In this document: piece by piece, positions 7,177-16,192 of the stretch
How the letters are laid out: every line of letters starts with the position of its first letter
Numbering within the stretch: position 1 is the stretch's first letter
Origin: Acinetobacter sp. ANC 4558
GTDB taxonomy: Bacteria; Pseudomonadota; Gammaproteobacteria; Pseudomonadales; Moraxellaceae
Assembly (NCBI RefSeq): GCF_002135375.1
Contig: NZ_NEGH01000014.1
Location: forward strand, 1 to 64,000
DNA: 64,000 nt
Direction of reading: 5' to 3'
Translations under genes and position numbers: made by a program
Notes under the pieces: generated by a model
Told to the model about the DNA's origin: nothing
What the model saw: only the letters and a program-made list of their open reading frames with translations
The model's database searches: none

Positions 7177-8139
7177 CTATTTAGATTTCACCAATACACC
7201 AGCCGTATCTTTTAAATCAGTTGCAATCAATTTCCAGTTTGTAGAGGTTGCAATCGCAGTATCGTTTGGCGATGCTCCACCAGTTGCAGTATTCCAAGCA
7301 TAACCCTTCACACCTGCACCATAAGACCATTCACCTTGATAGGTGTATTTCAAGTTTTCACTACCAGTTGTCGGCACTAATTCAGCATTAAAGTCATTGT
7401 TATCATTGATCGCTATCGCGCCCTCAACAAGTCCTAATGAATTGTAGTGGGTTACCGCTGGACTTCCTGATGTGCTTGATAATGACGGTGAATCAGTCAC
7501 AACAAATAAACGACCAAACGGATCTCGTACAACATTTACACCGTCATACATAAATAGTCGTTCACTGTTTGCTAAAGCATTATCGAATAAATTATGCATC
7601 GCCGTTGAATGAACCACCCATGCACGTAACGCACCCGAGCGATCCCCCATTCGTGCAGCGCCTTTGTTGAGTAAACGGAAGGAAGCATCTGTCGTGCCAT
7701 CACCTTCTACCAACTTGGTTTGACCGCTAATTGCTGCAACACCTGCGGAAATACCTGCATTTAACATGTCGGCAATTTTTGCTTTACCAAGTTGCTCACC
7801 AATCGTTAAAGCAGCAAGCTCTGGGTTCTGTAATAACCATAGGTATTGCTGTTTTTCATATTCAATTGGTGGTGTTCCTGCTGCTACTTTTACTGCAACA
7901 TCAAGCAACTGCTCAAGTCGTTTAGCTGTCACAGCACCATTACCATAAGCATTACGACGGCGTACAATTCCTTGAATCGCTTTAAATGATGCTTTCATAT
8001 TGAAATCACCATTAAATGGCTCGTTAATCAATGTAATAGCGCCTTGCGATGCTTCGTTGAATTTCGCAACATCCTGAGCAACTGTTTCAGTCATTGCGAT
8101 TTGTGTTTGTTTATTAAATACCTGTAAATCAAAAGGCAT
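7177..8139 (-). CDS. Major capsid protein
   Basis: A 320-residue protein with a strong ribosome site (GGAG before ATG). It sits directly after the scaffold gene and before the connector genes, as capsid genes do. Segments such as 'RGAARMGDRSGALRAWVVHSTAMH' and 'DPFGRLFVVTDSPSL' match HK97-fold capsid proteins of related prophages. The C-terminal 45 residues (GGASPNDTAIATSTNWKLIA) resemble a small surface or Ig-like appendix. The call is from pattern recognition and order. Confidence 0.8.
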   Translation of the reverse strand: MPFDLQVFNKQTQIAMTETVAQDVAKFNEASQGAITLINEPFNGDFNMKASFKAIQGIVRRRNAYGNGAVTAKRLEQLLDVAVKVAAGTPPIEYEKQQYLWLLQNPELAALTIGEQLGKAKIADMLNAGISAGVAAISGQTKLVEGDGTTDASFRLLNKGAARMGDRSGALRAWVVHSTAMHNLFDNALANSERLFMYDGVNVVRDPFGRLFVVTDSPSLSSTSGSPAVTHYNSLGLVEGAIAINDNNDFNAELVPTTGSENLKYTYQGEWSYGAGVKGYAWNTATGGASPNDTAIATSTNWKLIATDLKDTAGVLVKSK

Positions 8140-8157
8140 GAGTTCTAACTCCTAAAA

Positions 8158-8898
8158 TTATTGAGTGCCTGCATTTTTTAAATAAGCAATTTTTTCGTCA
8201 TCTGTTTTACAGTCAGCGAGTGATGCTTTTACATTACCGCCCTGACCACCATTATTTTGATAACCACCACCATTACCTTGACCGCCTTTCAAGATTTGGT
8301 CTTTAAATTGATAACCATCAACCAACAAGCCTAGTGCTTCATCAAAGTCAGCTAATTCACCAGGACGTGCACGTGAGAAAAGTTGTTGACCATTGTTGTC
8401 GTAAGCAACCACTTTGCCATTTTCGACTTTGAAGTTACGTCCGAACTGTGCTTGAATCATGTCGGCTGGTACCGAGATTTTGTCTTTAATCATTTGTGAT
8501 CGAGCAAAACCACCACCGATAAGTTCGCCGTGTAACTGATTTTGAAGATCATCACGCTGTTGCACGATCGGAGCATATTTTTCTTCTACTGCTTTAATTG
8601 CTTCAGCTTTGACTTTTTCGACTTCACCTGCATCAACAAGCTCTTTATCATCGTAATTTTTAACTGTAGCCAACGCCGTTTTAGCAGCAGCTGGATCATC
8701 AATTCCATCAAATGCTTTTAAAGCGGTTTCAGCTTTTTCTTTGTTTTCACGTGTGGTTTTTAATTCGCTATTTAATCGAGAGATTGTTGCTACCGTTTGC
8801 GGTGCATCAAAAGCGATTTCGGTACCATCATCGTGTACATAGACAGGCTTTCCATCTTGAAGAACGACATTGCCGTTTTCATCTAGTTTGAGTTTCAT
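8158..8898 (-). CDS. Capsid scaffold protein (DUF6651-like)
   Basis: A 246-residue highly charged protein: a short N-terminal beta stretch (NGNVVLQDGKPVYVHDDG), a long coiled coil at about residues 35-125, then a Gly/Asn/Gln-rich linker near residues 205-225 and a helical tail. That layout is typical of scaffolding proteins, which guide capsid assembly and leave the finished head. It directly precedes the capsid gene. AAAGGA lies 5 bases before the ATG. Confidence 0.75.
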   Translation of the reverse strand: MKLKLDENGNVVLQDGKPVYVHDDGTEIAFDAPQTVATISRLNSELKTTRENKEKAETALKAFDGIDDPAAAKTALATVKNYDDKELVDAGEVEKVKAEAIKAVEEKYAPIVQQRDDLQNQLHGELIGGGFARSQMIKDKISVPADMIQAQFGRNFKVENGKVVAYDNNGQQLFSRARPGELADFDEALGLLVDGYQFKDQILKGGQGNGGGYQNNGGQGGNVKASLADCKTDDEKIAYLKNAGTQ

Positions 8899-8934
8899 AA
8901 GTCCTTTGACCTTTTTTGTAAATTACTGGCATTA

Positions 8935-8957
8935 AAAAAGCACCTCGAAAGGTGCTG
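8935..8957 (-). terminator. Terminator after the Tad2-like gene
   Basis: AGCACC and GGTGCT pair across TCGAAA and are followed by a T-run on the minus strand. It lies between the Tad2-like gene and the scaffold gene. Confidence 0.7.
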
Positions 8958-8974
8958 TGATTTGGATTGTTCTT

Positions 8975-9508
8975 TTAGGTAATGATTACCCAGTCTTCTG
9001 CGAATAAATCACCTGTACTAGGAGTCCACCCCATAGCGAGTGTGTCTTGCGCTGTCTTTAATGTGCAATATGGTGCAACATCAATTTGACCACCTAATTT
9101 TTCAGCATGCGCTTTGTTGTGTTGGTTCCAAATTTTTGAGGCATCTGTGATAGTGGTTTGAGCTTGAGCAACCACATACTGGTTTTTACCATTCCAACCA
9201 CTACGTGCAACTTTTAACCCTGCCTTTAACGCTGCTATAGCATCACCAAAGTTGAGCAAGCCGCTAGACTTGTAAGAGTTTTCAAAAACATCCTTAGGTG
9301 ACCAAGAAATATAACCAGCGTGTCGATCATCATTTGGTTTGCCACCATCCACATATTCCACTAAATAACCCTGTTCAGCTGGATCTTCATTTTCAGGAAT
9401 AGTCCAATCACGATATTCATTGTATTCACCGCGTGTCATTGGTACGGCTAATACTGATTTGTTGCCAATAAATGCAATCATTGATGCTGCTAATAACTTC
9501 TTACTCAT
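8975..9508 (-). CDS. Tad2-like anti-Thoeris protein (DUF2829 domain)
   Basis: Residues 86-177 carry the DUF2829/Tad2 pattern: FGDAIAALKAGLKVARSGWN, a middle strand region, and a closing LFAEDWVII. Tad2 proteins bind and sequester the cyclic-ADPR-type signal of Thoeris defence. Residues 1-84 form an extra N-terminal domain with 'GYLVEYVDGGKPN' and 'GYISWSPKDVFE', common in prophage DUF2829 proteins. The gene is a self-contained unit with hairpins before and after it, placed inside the head genes between minor-head and scaffold genes. Activity against Thoeris is inferred from the family. Confidence 0.75.
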   Translation of the reverse strand: MSKKLLAASMIAFIGNKSVLAVPMTRGEYNEYRDWTIPENEDPAEQGYLVEYVDGGKPNDDRHAGYISWSPKDVFENSYKSSGLLNFGDAIAALKAGLKVARSGWNGKNQYVVAQAQTTITDASKIWNQHNKAHAEKLGGQIDVAPYCTLKTAQDTLAMGWTPSTGDLFAEDWVIIT

Positions 9509-9525
9509 TTTCTTTACTCACAAAA

Positions 9526-9544
9526 AAAGAGCCAATTGGCTCCG
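9526..9544 (-). terminator. Hairpin upstream of the Tad2-like gene
   Basis: GAGCC and GGCTC flank AATT and run into seven T on the minus strand. It closes the preceding small-gene cluster. Confidence 0.65.
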
Positions 9545-9560
9545 TGGTTAATTAAATAAT

Positions 9561-9770
9561 CTACTGCTCTAATCGTGGTTCATCTTCAAAACGAACGCCG
9601 TGTGCTCCCCACGCATCAAAAGTGACTGTGACTTTTGGCGGCATGCCTGAATGACTCTCAAGCACCACGGATATTTGACCCTGTAATAGTTCACCTGTTT
9701 GCTCATCGTGTAGAGCTAATTTATTGCCAATACGCTTAACAACCAGTGGTCTAGTTTTAACTTTAGTCAT
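9561..9770 (-). CDS. Small conserved-type phage protein (69 aa)
   Basis: I do not recognise it. It is 69 residues, beta-rich (RPLVVKRIGNKLALHDEQTG) with an acidic C-terminus, soluble. Its ATG overlaps the stop of the 51-residue gene upstream (ATGA), so the two are coupled. It lies among the head genes. Confidence 0.6.
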   Translation of the reverse strand: MTKVKTRPLVVKRIGNKLALHDEQTGELLQGQISVVLESHSGMPPKVTVTFDAWGAHGVRFEDEPRLEQ

Positions 9771-9922
9771 AACACCACCGCCTTTCGTCTTTCTTGCCCC
9801 AAGCTAAGCCACATCATTTGACGGCGCAGCGCATTCGCTCGAAATGGTGGAAGAATTAGATCCATGCTCAATATGTAGCGAATCTCATTAATATCTAAAA
9901 CAGATGTGGTTAATTTAATCAT
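9767..9922 (-). CDS. Small hypothetical protein (51 aa)
   Basis: The frame from ATG 9920-9922 to TGA 9767-9769 fills the gap between its neighbours exactly, overlapping one by 8 bases and the next by an ATGA. The product (starting MIKLTTSVLDINEIRYILSM) is helical, with a basic C-terminal half. The tight overlaps are the main evidence that it is coding. Function unknown. Confidence 0.6.
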   Translation of the reverse strand: MIKLTTSVLDINEIRYILSMDLILPPFRANALRRQMMWLSLGQERRKAVVL

Positions 9923-10217
9923 TCGTTTCAAAGCTCCGTATTTCTATCGTATACAAGTCATAAAAATATCTTGATATTGAAAAATCCTTAGCTTTAGATT
10001 CTCTCTGAAAGTCTAAATCTAACTTTCTACATTGATCTTTGAATATTCGAAATTCTTCATCTGAATGATGAGGGCCCAATTCATGTGGTGCATTTTTTAA
10101 ATATGTTTGGGCGAGTTCTAATACCTTAAGAGCTTTACATTCATCTTGTGTTCGATAAAACGCATGAAATCCTTCCTCATATTGCTCATAGGTTCCAACT
10201 TCATAAATTTTTATCAC
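9915..10217 (-). CDS. Hypothetical protein (100 aa)
   Basis: A 100-residue soluble protein with many charged and aromatic residues (starting MIKIYEVGTYEQYEEGF). It overlaps the minor head gene by four bases and the 51-residue gene by eight. It is not a family I know; it may be cargo riding in the head operon. Confidence 0.6.
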   Translation of the reverse strand: MIKIYEVGTYEQYEEGFHAFYRTQDECKALKVLELAQTYLKNAPHELGPHHSDEEFRIFKDQCRKLDLDFQRESKAKDFSISRYFYDLYTIEIRSFETND

Positions 10218-11338
10218 AACCCCAACCCCTTAAATGTTTGCTTATCCAGTGCTTCCAACTCGGTTAACGAATAACCTCGCTTATTCAACGGATCTGCAAA
10301 CTTGTCTAAACTGTACTCGCCCCTTTTATAGAGCTCATACTTGGTTTTTCCTAACCAAGTTCGTTGAAAAAACTCATCGGATTGCTCAAAGAATTCCTTA
10401 AATGACGTATTTGCGTCTAACTGTCCAATAAGTTGTGAACGCTCATCTTTCGGAATATCTTTAACTTTGCGTTCATCCATGACAAATGGACGTTTGCCAG
10501 TAACGTTACCGTCTTCGTCACAACCGATATAAGTTGTACGATTATTCGGATGCACTGGAAATCGTGGTCGAGTTGAATCATCAATCCGATAGACATCACC
10601 ATCAATGGATGCACAGTATTTACAGGTTCGACCATCTAAAGTGGCAACCACTTTTACATATGTATAGCCCAGAGCTTTATAAGTCTCGATGTAGGTTGCA
10701 TTACTGATATGGCTACGTGCTGTTCTAACCTGTCGGTCTATTTCAGATGCAGTGCGTTCTAAAATTCCATCTTTATAATCCAGTGACTTCTTACCTTTAA
10801 TACGTTGAACAATTTGCTGATTGCTTTGGCCTTGGGAAATACCATCACGAATAACATATTCAACTTTCTTTCGAAGTGAACCGGCAATATCAGAAAATAA
10901 CTCATCGACCAATTGTCCACCCGAAAACGGCGTACTCTTGATGGTTTTATAAATCTTCTCACCTGCTACAACAGCGGTAGCATTAGTAATCAGATTAGCA
11001 GTGTATGACGCCTCATAAACTGCTAACGCCGTGGCAGATTTATTAAAGTTTTCGGATAGGTCTTGATCAATTGATTTAAACCAATCTTTTAGAATTGCTT
11101 TAATTTCTTCAATTCGACGACTGCTCTTTGCTCGACGATCAAAGTTAAGGCTTTGCAGTGCTTTACGCTCGGCATCACTTAATTCATCGAGTAATTCACT
11201 CAACTTGAATAATTGTTCTCGTGAGAGTTGATTAAACTTCGCCGTAAGCTCGTTAATGCTTTGAGATGATGCTCGGTACAAATACGCTGAATGCTGGCTC
11301 AGCGCATCAATTAAGGCTTTTTGCGCTGACTTGCTCAT
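10214..11338 (-). CDS. Minor head (head morphogenesis) protein, Mu gpF/SPP1 gp7 type
   Basis: A 374-residue protein with the family's C-terminal motif: 'ATLDGRTCKYCASIDGDVY' with CxxC, then 'FPVHPNNRTTYIGC'. The N-terminal half is helical. These proteins enter the procapsid with the portal and are needed for head assembly. It starts inside the portal gene by four bases (ATGA), the usual portal-then-minor-head pair. Confidence 0.85.
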   Translation of the reverse strand: MSKSAQKALIDALSQHSAYLYRASSQSINELTAKFNQLSREQLFKLSELLDELSDAERKALQSLNFDRRAKSSRRIEEIKAILKDWFKSIDQDLSENFNKSATALAVYEASYTANLITNATAVVAGEKIYKTIKSTPFSGGQLVDELFSDIAGSLRKKVEYVIRDGISQGQSNQQIVQRIKGKKSLDYKDGILERTASEIDRQVRTARSHISNATYIETYKALGYTYVKVVATLDGRTCKYCASIDGDVYRIDDSTRPRFPVHPNNRTTYIGCDEDGNVTGKRPFVMDERKVKDIPKDERSQLIGQLDANTSFKEFFEQSDEFFQRTWLGKTKYELYKRGEYSLDKFADPLNKRGYSLTELEALDKQTFKGLGL

Positions 11339-12771
11339 ACGGATTCATCCTCATCATCCAAACCACCATCGTTACGGCGTTCGATCTTTTTCACAATGTC
11401 ATCCCATTTATCCTCTGGGAATGTTCCTGTTTGTTCATAGCTGTACCAAACATACATTGGTAACTCATTTGCAATGCATGCTTCATAAATCAAACGTGAA
11501 CGTATTGGATCGTACTTCGGCTTATTGAAGTCTTGAGCAATGGTGAAGCTTAATTCATTTACAGGAAAATCATGTGCTGGCATGGAAAACTTCGCACACC
11601 AGCGTAATGCATTGGTAAAAGCCTCTGAAACATTGGCTGCAACTAAAGATAAAACGGAATGTTGCACTGAATTATCATTATCTGCTTGTGTTGCCGTCTT
11701 ATTTGCAGAACCTACTTCAATCAAACGAGCGCCTAGCTCTTTCATTTGATTCCATTTATCTTGCATACGCTCATAAGCCAAGCCATTCTTTTCAGCTTGA
11801 ACCATTTTTGCATCAGTAGGAATCCCTGATCGACTGCCTACACCTACACCACTTTCTTTCATTAATCGATATTGTTCTTCAGAAATAGAGGGAAAACATA
11901 AAGTCGGCTGACCGACAATAAAGGCTGATTCCTCAACATCTGCTGTACTGGCGTAATAAGATAGCTCCATCATACTCAGTTCATACAATGGCGCCGTGCC
12001 AATTTCCTCTGAGTTATCAATCGCACCACAAAAGCTAAATGGAATATAGTCCCATGTATGACCGTGATAATCTGTCGGTATGTATTTTTCACCTTCAACC
12101 AATTCGCCTTTATCGTTCTTTTTAAACACCTGTATGGTGTAAATCAGATTTTTACTTTCACCCTCTTCCAATCGCAAAATACGGTATTGTTCAAACGTAT
12201 TTACCTTGAAATCTTCACGCTCTCGTACCAACTCTTTGATTTTTACAAAGTTCAGTTTCTTCTGATTCCCAACAATTAAATAATCCCAATCTAGGATAAA
12301 TTTTGCAGCAATAATATGAATCATCGGAAAAGCATTCTTTTTCTTTTCCTCGGCTTGATTTTTACTTGGTGCCACATTTGGAAAGTCTACATATACACCA
12401 CAGCGATAATTACGATTTATCAGCCGTGTTGCACGTTGTGAGCATTGATAAATAGAACGCCCTGCACCATCCGCATTACGCTCTAAATATTCAATCCCAT
12501 CAGGACGATTGAATACTGGCGTTTTCCCAAAAGCTAGACCAATATGACTTGCCAATGTTCTTGAAGCCACCCCAGGGAAAATTGCACGATGCAAATATTC
12601 TGCATAACGCAGCTCACCTGTTGGATCATTCTTAGATGCAAATAAAGAAGGCAGTTTTAAATATTCTTTACCTTTTTGTTTAATCGCTTCCTGACCATCA
12701 CAGACATCATCTAACTTATTCCAAGTATGAATGTGCTTATCATAGTCAGCATGTGTTGCTGTAATGCTCAT
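11335..12771 (-). CDS. Portal protein (DUF4055 family)
   Basis: A 478-residue protein directly after terminase and before the minor head gene. I chose ATG 12769-12771 (MSITATHADYDKHIHTWN) over a TTG five codons upstream. It has DUF4055-type segments such as 'LPSLFASKNDPTGELRYAEY' and 'GVYVDFPNV'. The portal is the dodecameric DNA entry ring at one capsid vertex and docks terminase. Length matches the family. Confidence 0.85.
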   Translation of the reverse strand: MSITATHADYDKHIHTWNKLDDVCDGQEAIKQKGKEYLKLPSLFASKNDPTGELRYAEYLHRAIFPGVASRTLASHIGLAFGKTPVFNRPDGIEYLERNADGAGRSIYQCSQRATRLINRNYRCGVYVDFPNVAPSKNQAEEKKKNAFPMIHIIAAKFILDWDYLIVGNQKKLNFVKIKELVREREDFKVNTFEQYRILRLEEGESKNLIYTIQVFKKNDKGELVEGEKYIPTDYHGHTWDYIPFSFCGAIDNSEEIGTAPLYELSMMELSYYASTADVEESAFIVGQPTLCFPSISEEQYRLMKESGVGVGSRSGIPTDAKMVQAEKNGLAYERMQDKWNQMKELGARLIEVGSANKTATQADNDNSVQHSVLSLVAANVSEAFTNALRWCAKFSMPAHDFPVNELSFTIAQDFNKPKYDPIRSRLIYEACIANELPMYVWYSYEQTGTFPEDKWDDIVKKIERRNDGGLDDEDESV

Positions 12772-12775
12772 AATT

Positions 12776-14077
12776 TTAGAATCCAAAGATAGGTAAATCT
12801 ATTCGGGTAACCGGTCTAATAATCGGAAAACGCTTCACTAAGGGATAACCACCAGCATCACCCACATGATCTAGTCCAGCTGATTTATCTGGCATGCCAA
12901 ATTTGTCATAAACTTGCTGTTCTAACGTTTCAGTAAAACGTGGGCATTTATTGGTATTTACCTTCAATGTGCGCTCACCATCGCCGTTTAAGATCAATGC
13001 ATTCACGGCGTTTATACGATCTTTAATTGCTGGATTAGTTCCATTCACTTCAACTCTAAAACCATGCTCCCTTAAAATCGCATGATCAGATTCACTGCTA
13101 TTTTTTGAGGACTTTGCCTGACCAGCAGCGTCAGGTATCACTGTAATTTCATGAAATGGAAACTGCTCATTAATCAGCTTTGCCATAGTCGGTGTATCTC
13201 TAGCATCTACCAACTCATCAAGTGCTAGTGGTTTACCTTCACGTATCACATACACCACGGCAGCCATTTTAAGTACGTTAAAGTCCATACCAATAATCAA
13301 AGGCTCTCTAGGTTGAATCTCTTCATCTGTATGGTTGAGCTTTCGATCAAAATCAGGATAAACAGCACCACTGGTTAAGTTAACAAACTGACCTTTTAAG
13401 TAAGCTGAGATTAGCTGTGGCGGATATGACTCAAACAATGATGAAATATAATCTTCGGGAAGATTCTTCGCATTGTCATAAGTAGATGCTTGAATCATGC
13501 CGTAAAGCTTTCGTTTAGCTGGAGTTGAGTTCGCTTCTTTTACAAACTGCTCATAGGTAAATTTAAATCCCTCTGGTGTAGTCGCAACATCAATACCATT
13601 AATTAAACCAGAATGTTTTACACGCATACGTGCAATGATCTTCCGCCATGCTTGTTGAGCTTTGTCCTTTTTCATGACATCCAGCTCATCAATCAAAGCA
13701 TGACCGATCTTGAAACCTACAATAGTTTGAGGTTTCTCCATCGATCGACAAATAATAGTGCTTCGATACTGACGACCATAGTAAATATCGACCTCTTTAT
13801 TTGATTCGTAGATTTTGGTTTTCAACCCCCAATCAAATGCCACTTCATCAATCGTAGGAAAGAAAATATCTCTAATTTGTGGGTAGGTTGGCGCAAAATA
13901 ACCCAGCGGCACTTTAGGGAATTCCCAAGACTTATCACACAAACTTGAGCATCCGACCCAAGTTTTACCACTTCCAAAGCCAGCCACAAACGCACGAAAC
14001 TTATTCTCCAGTTGTAAAAAATTAGCCTGAGGTACATTCAGTGTCGGGTTGATGTTCGGCATCGTCTTTACTCGCAT
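12776..14077 (-). CDS. terL: Terminase large subunit
   Basis: A 433-residue packaging motor. Walker A is GFGSGKT (residues 33-39) and Walker B is ALIDELD (127-133), with the catalytic Glu. The nuclease half carries the metal-binding Asp in IIGMDFNVLK and a second acidic stretch in VIPDAAG. It cleaves concatemers and pumps DNA through the portal. It overlaps terminase small subunit by 56 bases; ATG 14060-14062, five codons in, is an alternative start. Confidence 0.92.
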   Translation of the reverse strand: MRVKTMPNINPTLNVPQANFLQLENKFRAFVAGFGSGKTWVGCSSLCDKSWEFPKVPLGYFAPTYPQIRDIFFPTIDEVAFDWGLKTKIYESNKEVDIYYGRQYRSTIICRSMEKPQTIVGFKIGHALIDELDVMKKDKAQQAWRKIIARMRVKHSGLINGIDVATTPEGFKFTYEQFVKEANSTPAKRKLYGMIQASTYDNAKNLPEDYISSLFESYPPQLISAYLKGQFVNLTSGAVYPDFDRKLNHTDEEIQPREPLIIGMDFNVLKMAAVVYVIREGKPLALDELVDARDTPTMAKLINEQFPFHEITVIPDAAGQAKSSKNSSESDHAILREHGFRVEVNGTNPAIKDRINAVNALILNGDGERTLKVNTNKCPRFTETLEQQVYDKFGMPDKSAGLDHVGDAGGYPLVKRFPIIRPVTRIDLPIFGF

Positions 14078-14543
14078 CTACAACCTGAATGGTCACTTTC
14101 ACTGGCGTCGGATCGTCAGCGCCGTCACCATCACCTGTTTTAATTCTTTCAATCTCAAGCTGTTTAAGCTGGATATCTAAAAGCTGTATTTCATAACCCT
14201 GCATTTCATCTTTGAATTGTCGAATTAATTTAGTTTTTAAAATTCTATTAATTTTAGGTTCATTATAGATTTTTTGTAATTCATTCAAGCGAACCGCTTT
14301 ATTGGCTAATGGGATATCAAAAACATTCGTCTTGAAATCACTTCTAGTTTTATGAAATAGCTCTTTAAGTTTCTTGCTTAAGTTTCTACCTGTTGCTTTT
14401 GTTGGATCGTAAAGTGCAACCTGTTGCCTCTGTACTTCGATATTAAATTCTTGCTTTACAGCATCTGCTACTTGTTGAGGGGTTTCAAAGCAAGCAAGAG
14501 ATTGAACTATAAAGATTTTTACAGGCTCTCTTAGTGTTGCCAT
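14022..14543 (-). CDS. Terminase small subunit-like (DUF2280)
   Basis: A 173-residue protein with an N-terminal HTH (residues about 5-45, 'ETPQQVADAVKQEFNIEVQR') and DUF2280-type body, then coiled coil and acidic tail. Small terminases recognise the packaging site. It immediately precedes and overlaps terL. Confidence 0.8.
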   Translation of the reverse strand: MATLREPVKIFIVQSLACFETPQQVADAVKQEFNIEVQRQQVALYDPTKATGRNLSKKLKELFHKTRSDFKTNVFDIPLANKAVRLNELQKIYNEPKINRILKTKLIRQFKDEMQGYEIQLLDIQLKQLEIERIKTGDGDGADDPTPVKVTIQVVDASKDDAEHQPDTECTSG

Positions 14544-14582
14544 AAATGCCTCTTCGTAAAGCTACGTAAAGCAAGATAAGCA

Positions 14583-14603
14583 AAAAAAAGAGCCTCTCGG
14601 CTC
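14583..14603 (-). terminator. Terminator after the metallopeptidase gene
   Basis: GAGCC and GGCTC around a TCTC loop, followed by eight T on the minus strand, between the metallopeptidase gene and terminase. Confidence 0.7.
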
Positions 14604-15243
14604 AGTTAATCGCACATGTCCCACAACACGCAGATACATTAAAATCATATACAAACGGCGGATTCTTCGCGATCTCGACTAAGCGTTTAACATTCTCACT
14701 CGCTCCCCAACGTCTCACTACGCCGTAGAATTCCTCAACATCGTGACCAGCTAAATAATGTTTCGGTAAGCCTGTGTTATCGCTATAAATCGCTTCACCA
14801 TCTTCATCTCGTTCAACACCGATGTGATACAACTCATGTTCGATCAAAGCACAAAAATCATGGTCTGTAGCTTGCTCACAAAAGCTTGCATCAATGGTAA
14901 TTAAATACTGTGGTACAAAGCCGTACCAATCACGCATTTGTTGTTCTTGACGAGCTTTCTTCCATCCACCTTGGTTAAACATCACTTTTTCACATTGACC
15001 TAACACCATTCTCTTTTTAGCCACGGCGGCAGATGACGCCCAGGCGAATGCTAAGAATTCTTCATTGTCATGTAAGAGCTCAGCAATATGATCATGATCT
15101 GGATTATGTAAGTGACCACCAACCGTTAAAAAATTAGCAACGACCCATTCTTTCAAATCAATTGCAGGAGCCAAGCGAATAGCTTCCTCTTCCTCGGCTT
15201 GATCAATAAGATCCGTCGGTGGGAATGGTCTGATCTGGTCCAT
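14602..15243 (-). CDS. Putative zinc metallopeptidase (HExxH), phage
   Basis: A 213-residue protein with HELYH at residues 136-140 and a downstream GHDVEEFYG that could supply further ligands. Phage 'putative metallopeptidase' proteins of this kind are common near terminase genes, with unknown targets. The last residues contain CCGTC. It overlaps the nuclease-like gene by 41 bases, so a later start is possible. Confidence 0.75.
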   Translation of the reverse strand: MDQIRPFPPTDLIDQAEEEEAIRLAPAIDLKEWVVANFLTVGGHLHNPDHDHIAELLHDNEEFLAFAWASSAAVAKKRMVLGQCEKVMFNQGGWKKARQEQQMRDWYGFVPQYLITIDASFCEQATDHDFCALIEHELYHIGVERDEDGEAIYSDNTGLPKHYLAGHDVEEFYGVVRRWGASENVKRLVEIAKNPPFVYDFNVSACCGTCAIN

Positions 15244-15640
15244 CTTCTAATCTCTCCAACTGAGACTTAATCCAATGAATCACTTGTCCTGATTCAATCG
15301 TATGTGGATTAAAACGCTCAATCTTGTAACCCATATCTTCAGCAAGATCATATTTATTAAATGAATTCGCTATCTTTTTTCCGCCACGACCAACCGACCA
15401 CGGACTACCCACAATTTCAATAAGAAGATTTAATTTCACAATATAAAAATCAAAGCGCCAATTTCTGGTTGATTCAAATTGAAACTTACGGCGATAGCCA
15501 ATGAGATATTCTTCTAATTCTTGAAATAGCGTTTCTTCAGCCTCTAAATATTTTTCAGTTGCCTTAGGCAGTGGTCTATTTCTTGGTTTAGGCTTAATTA
15601 GCTTCTTCTTGGTTAGAGCTTTGTATTGGCTAAGTTCCAT
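15203..15640 (-). CDS. DUF559/VSR-like nuclease-fold protein, possibly degenerate
   Basis: A 145-residue protein homologous to the one at 17514-17924. It has STRNWRFDFYIV, then LLIEIVG and SPWSVGRGGKK. In the paralogue the core reads D...VEVEG, a PD-(D/E)xK layout; here D64 and E75 remain but the second acidic position is Val77, so catalysis may be weakened or lost. The family includes DNA-mismatch and restriction-type endonucleases. The gene lies at the start of the late operon. Confidence 0.6.
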   Translation of the reverse strand: MELSQYKALTKKKLIKPKPRNRPLPKATEKYLEAEETLFQELEEYLIGYRRKFQFESTRNWRFDFYIVKLNLLIEIVGSPWSVGRGGKKIANSFNKYDLAEDMGYKIERFNPHTIESGQVIHWIKSQLERLEDGPDQTIPTDGSY

Positions 15641-15806
15641 TTAATTGAACTTTTAGGTTCTTTGACCATTCTTTTAACTGAGTAATTTTCTTATCAATTA
15701 AGACCATTTCATCACGAGTCATTAATCCACGAGATAGACTTTGATATTTCTCAATTTCAGCTTCATATCGCTTTAAATTGCTTTTTGCTTCTACTTTATC
15801 GACCAT
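15630..15806 (-). CDS. Small coiled-coil protein (58 aa)
   Basis: From ATG 15804-15806 (AAAGG upstream) it encodes 58 residues forming one charged helix. An earlier ATG 12 codons upstream lacks a good site. It overlaps the nuclease gene by 11 bases. Function unknown. Confidence 0.55.
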   Translation of the reverse strand: MVDKVEAKSNLKRYEAEIEKYQSLSRGLMTRDEMVLIDKKITQLKEWSKNLKVQLNGT

Positions 15807-15827
15807 GTGATACCTTTCTTTGGGCGT

Positions 15828-15850
15828 AAAAAAACCACCCAAAGGTGGTC
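15828..15850 (-). terminator. Terminator after the 104-aa gene
   Basis: ACCACC and GGTGGT around CAAA, followed on the minus strand by seven T. Confidence 0.7.
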
Positions 15851-15877
15851 TTAAAAATTAATATTAAATGGTTATTA

Positions 15878-16192
15878 CTAATCTAAATCATACCCAACAA
15901 CATCAGATAAATCCCAATAATTAGCTAATACTTCACGTATTTGATCCATACTAAAATCTTTAAAAATATAAAAATATTTCATTTCATTATTGTGCTTTAG
16001 TAAAATTAATTTATACAAATCAAATTTTGGTGAATTTTCAGTAATAATTCTCTGTAAACCCGTACTTACAATACTAATCTGATCATTATTTCTAACATAA
16101 TGAGTCCACTCCATTACAAGTGGTCTCGATCTATCATAAAGAAGATCTATGAATTGACCATCAGAAATACCACCTATATGTCCAACTTTCAT
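15878..16192 (-). CDS. Hypothetical protein (104 aa)
   Basis: I do not recognise it. GGAGGGTGG lies before the ATG. It is 104 residues, AT-rich in codon use compared with the neighbouring terminase genes, soluble with aromatic residues near the end. It is the first gene after the long non-coding stretch and is followed by a terminator, so it may be a single-gene unit. Confidence 0.65.
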   Translation of the reverse strand: MKVGHIGGISDGQFIDLLYDRSRPLVMEWTHYVRNNDQISIVSTGLQRIITENSPKFDLYKLILLKHNNEMKYFYIFKDFSMDQIREVLANYWDLSDVVGYDLD

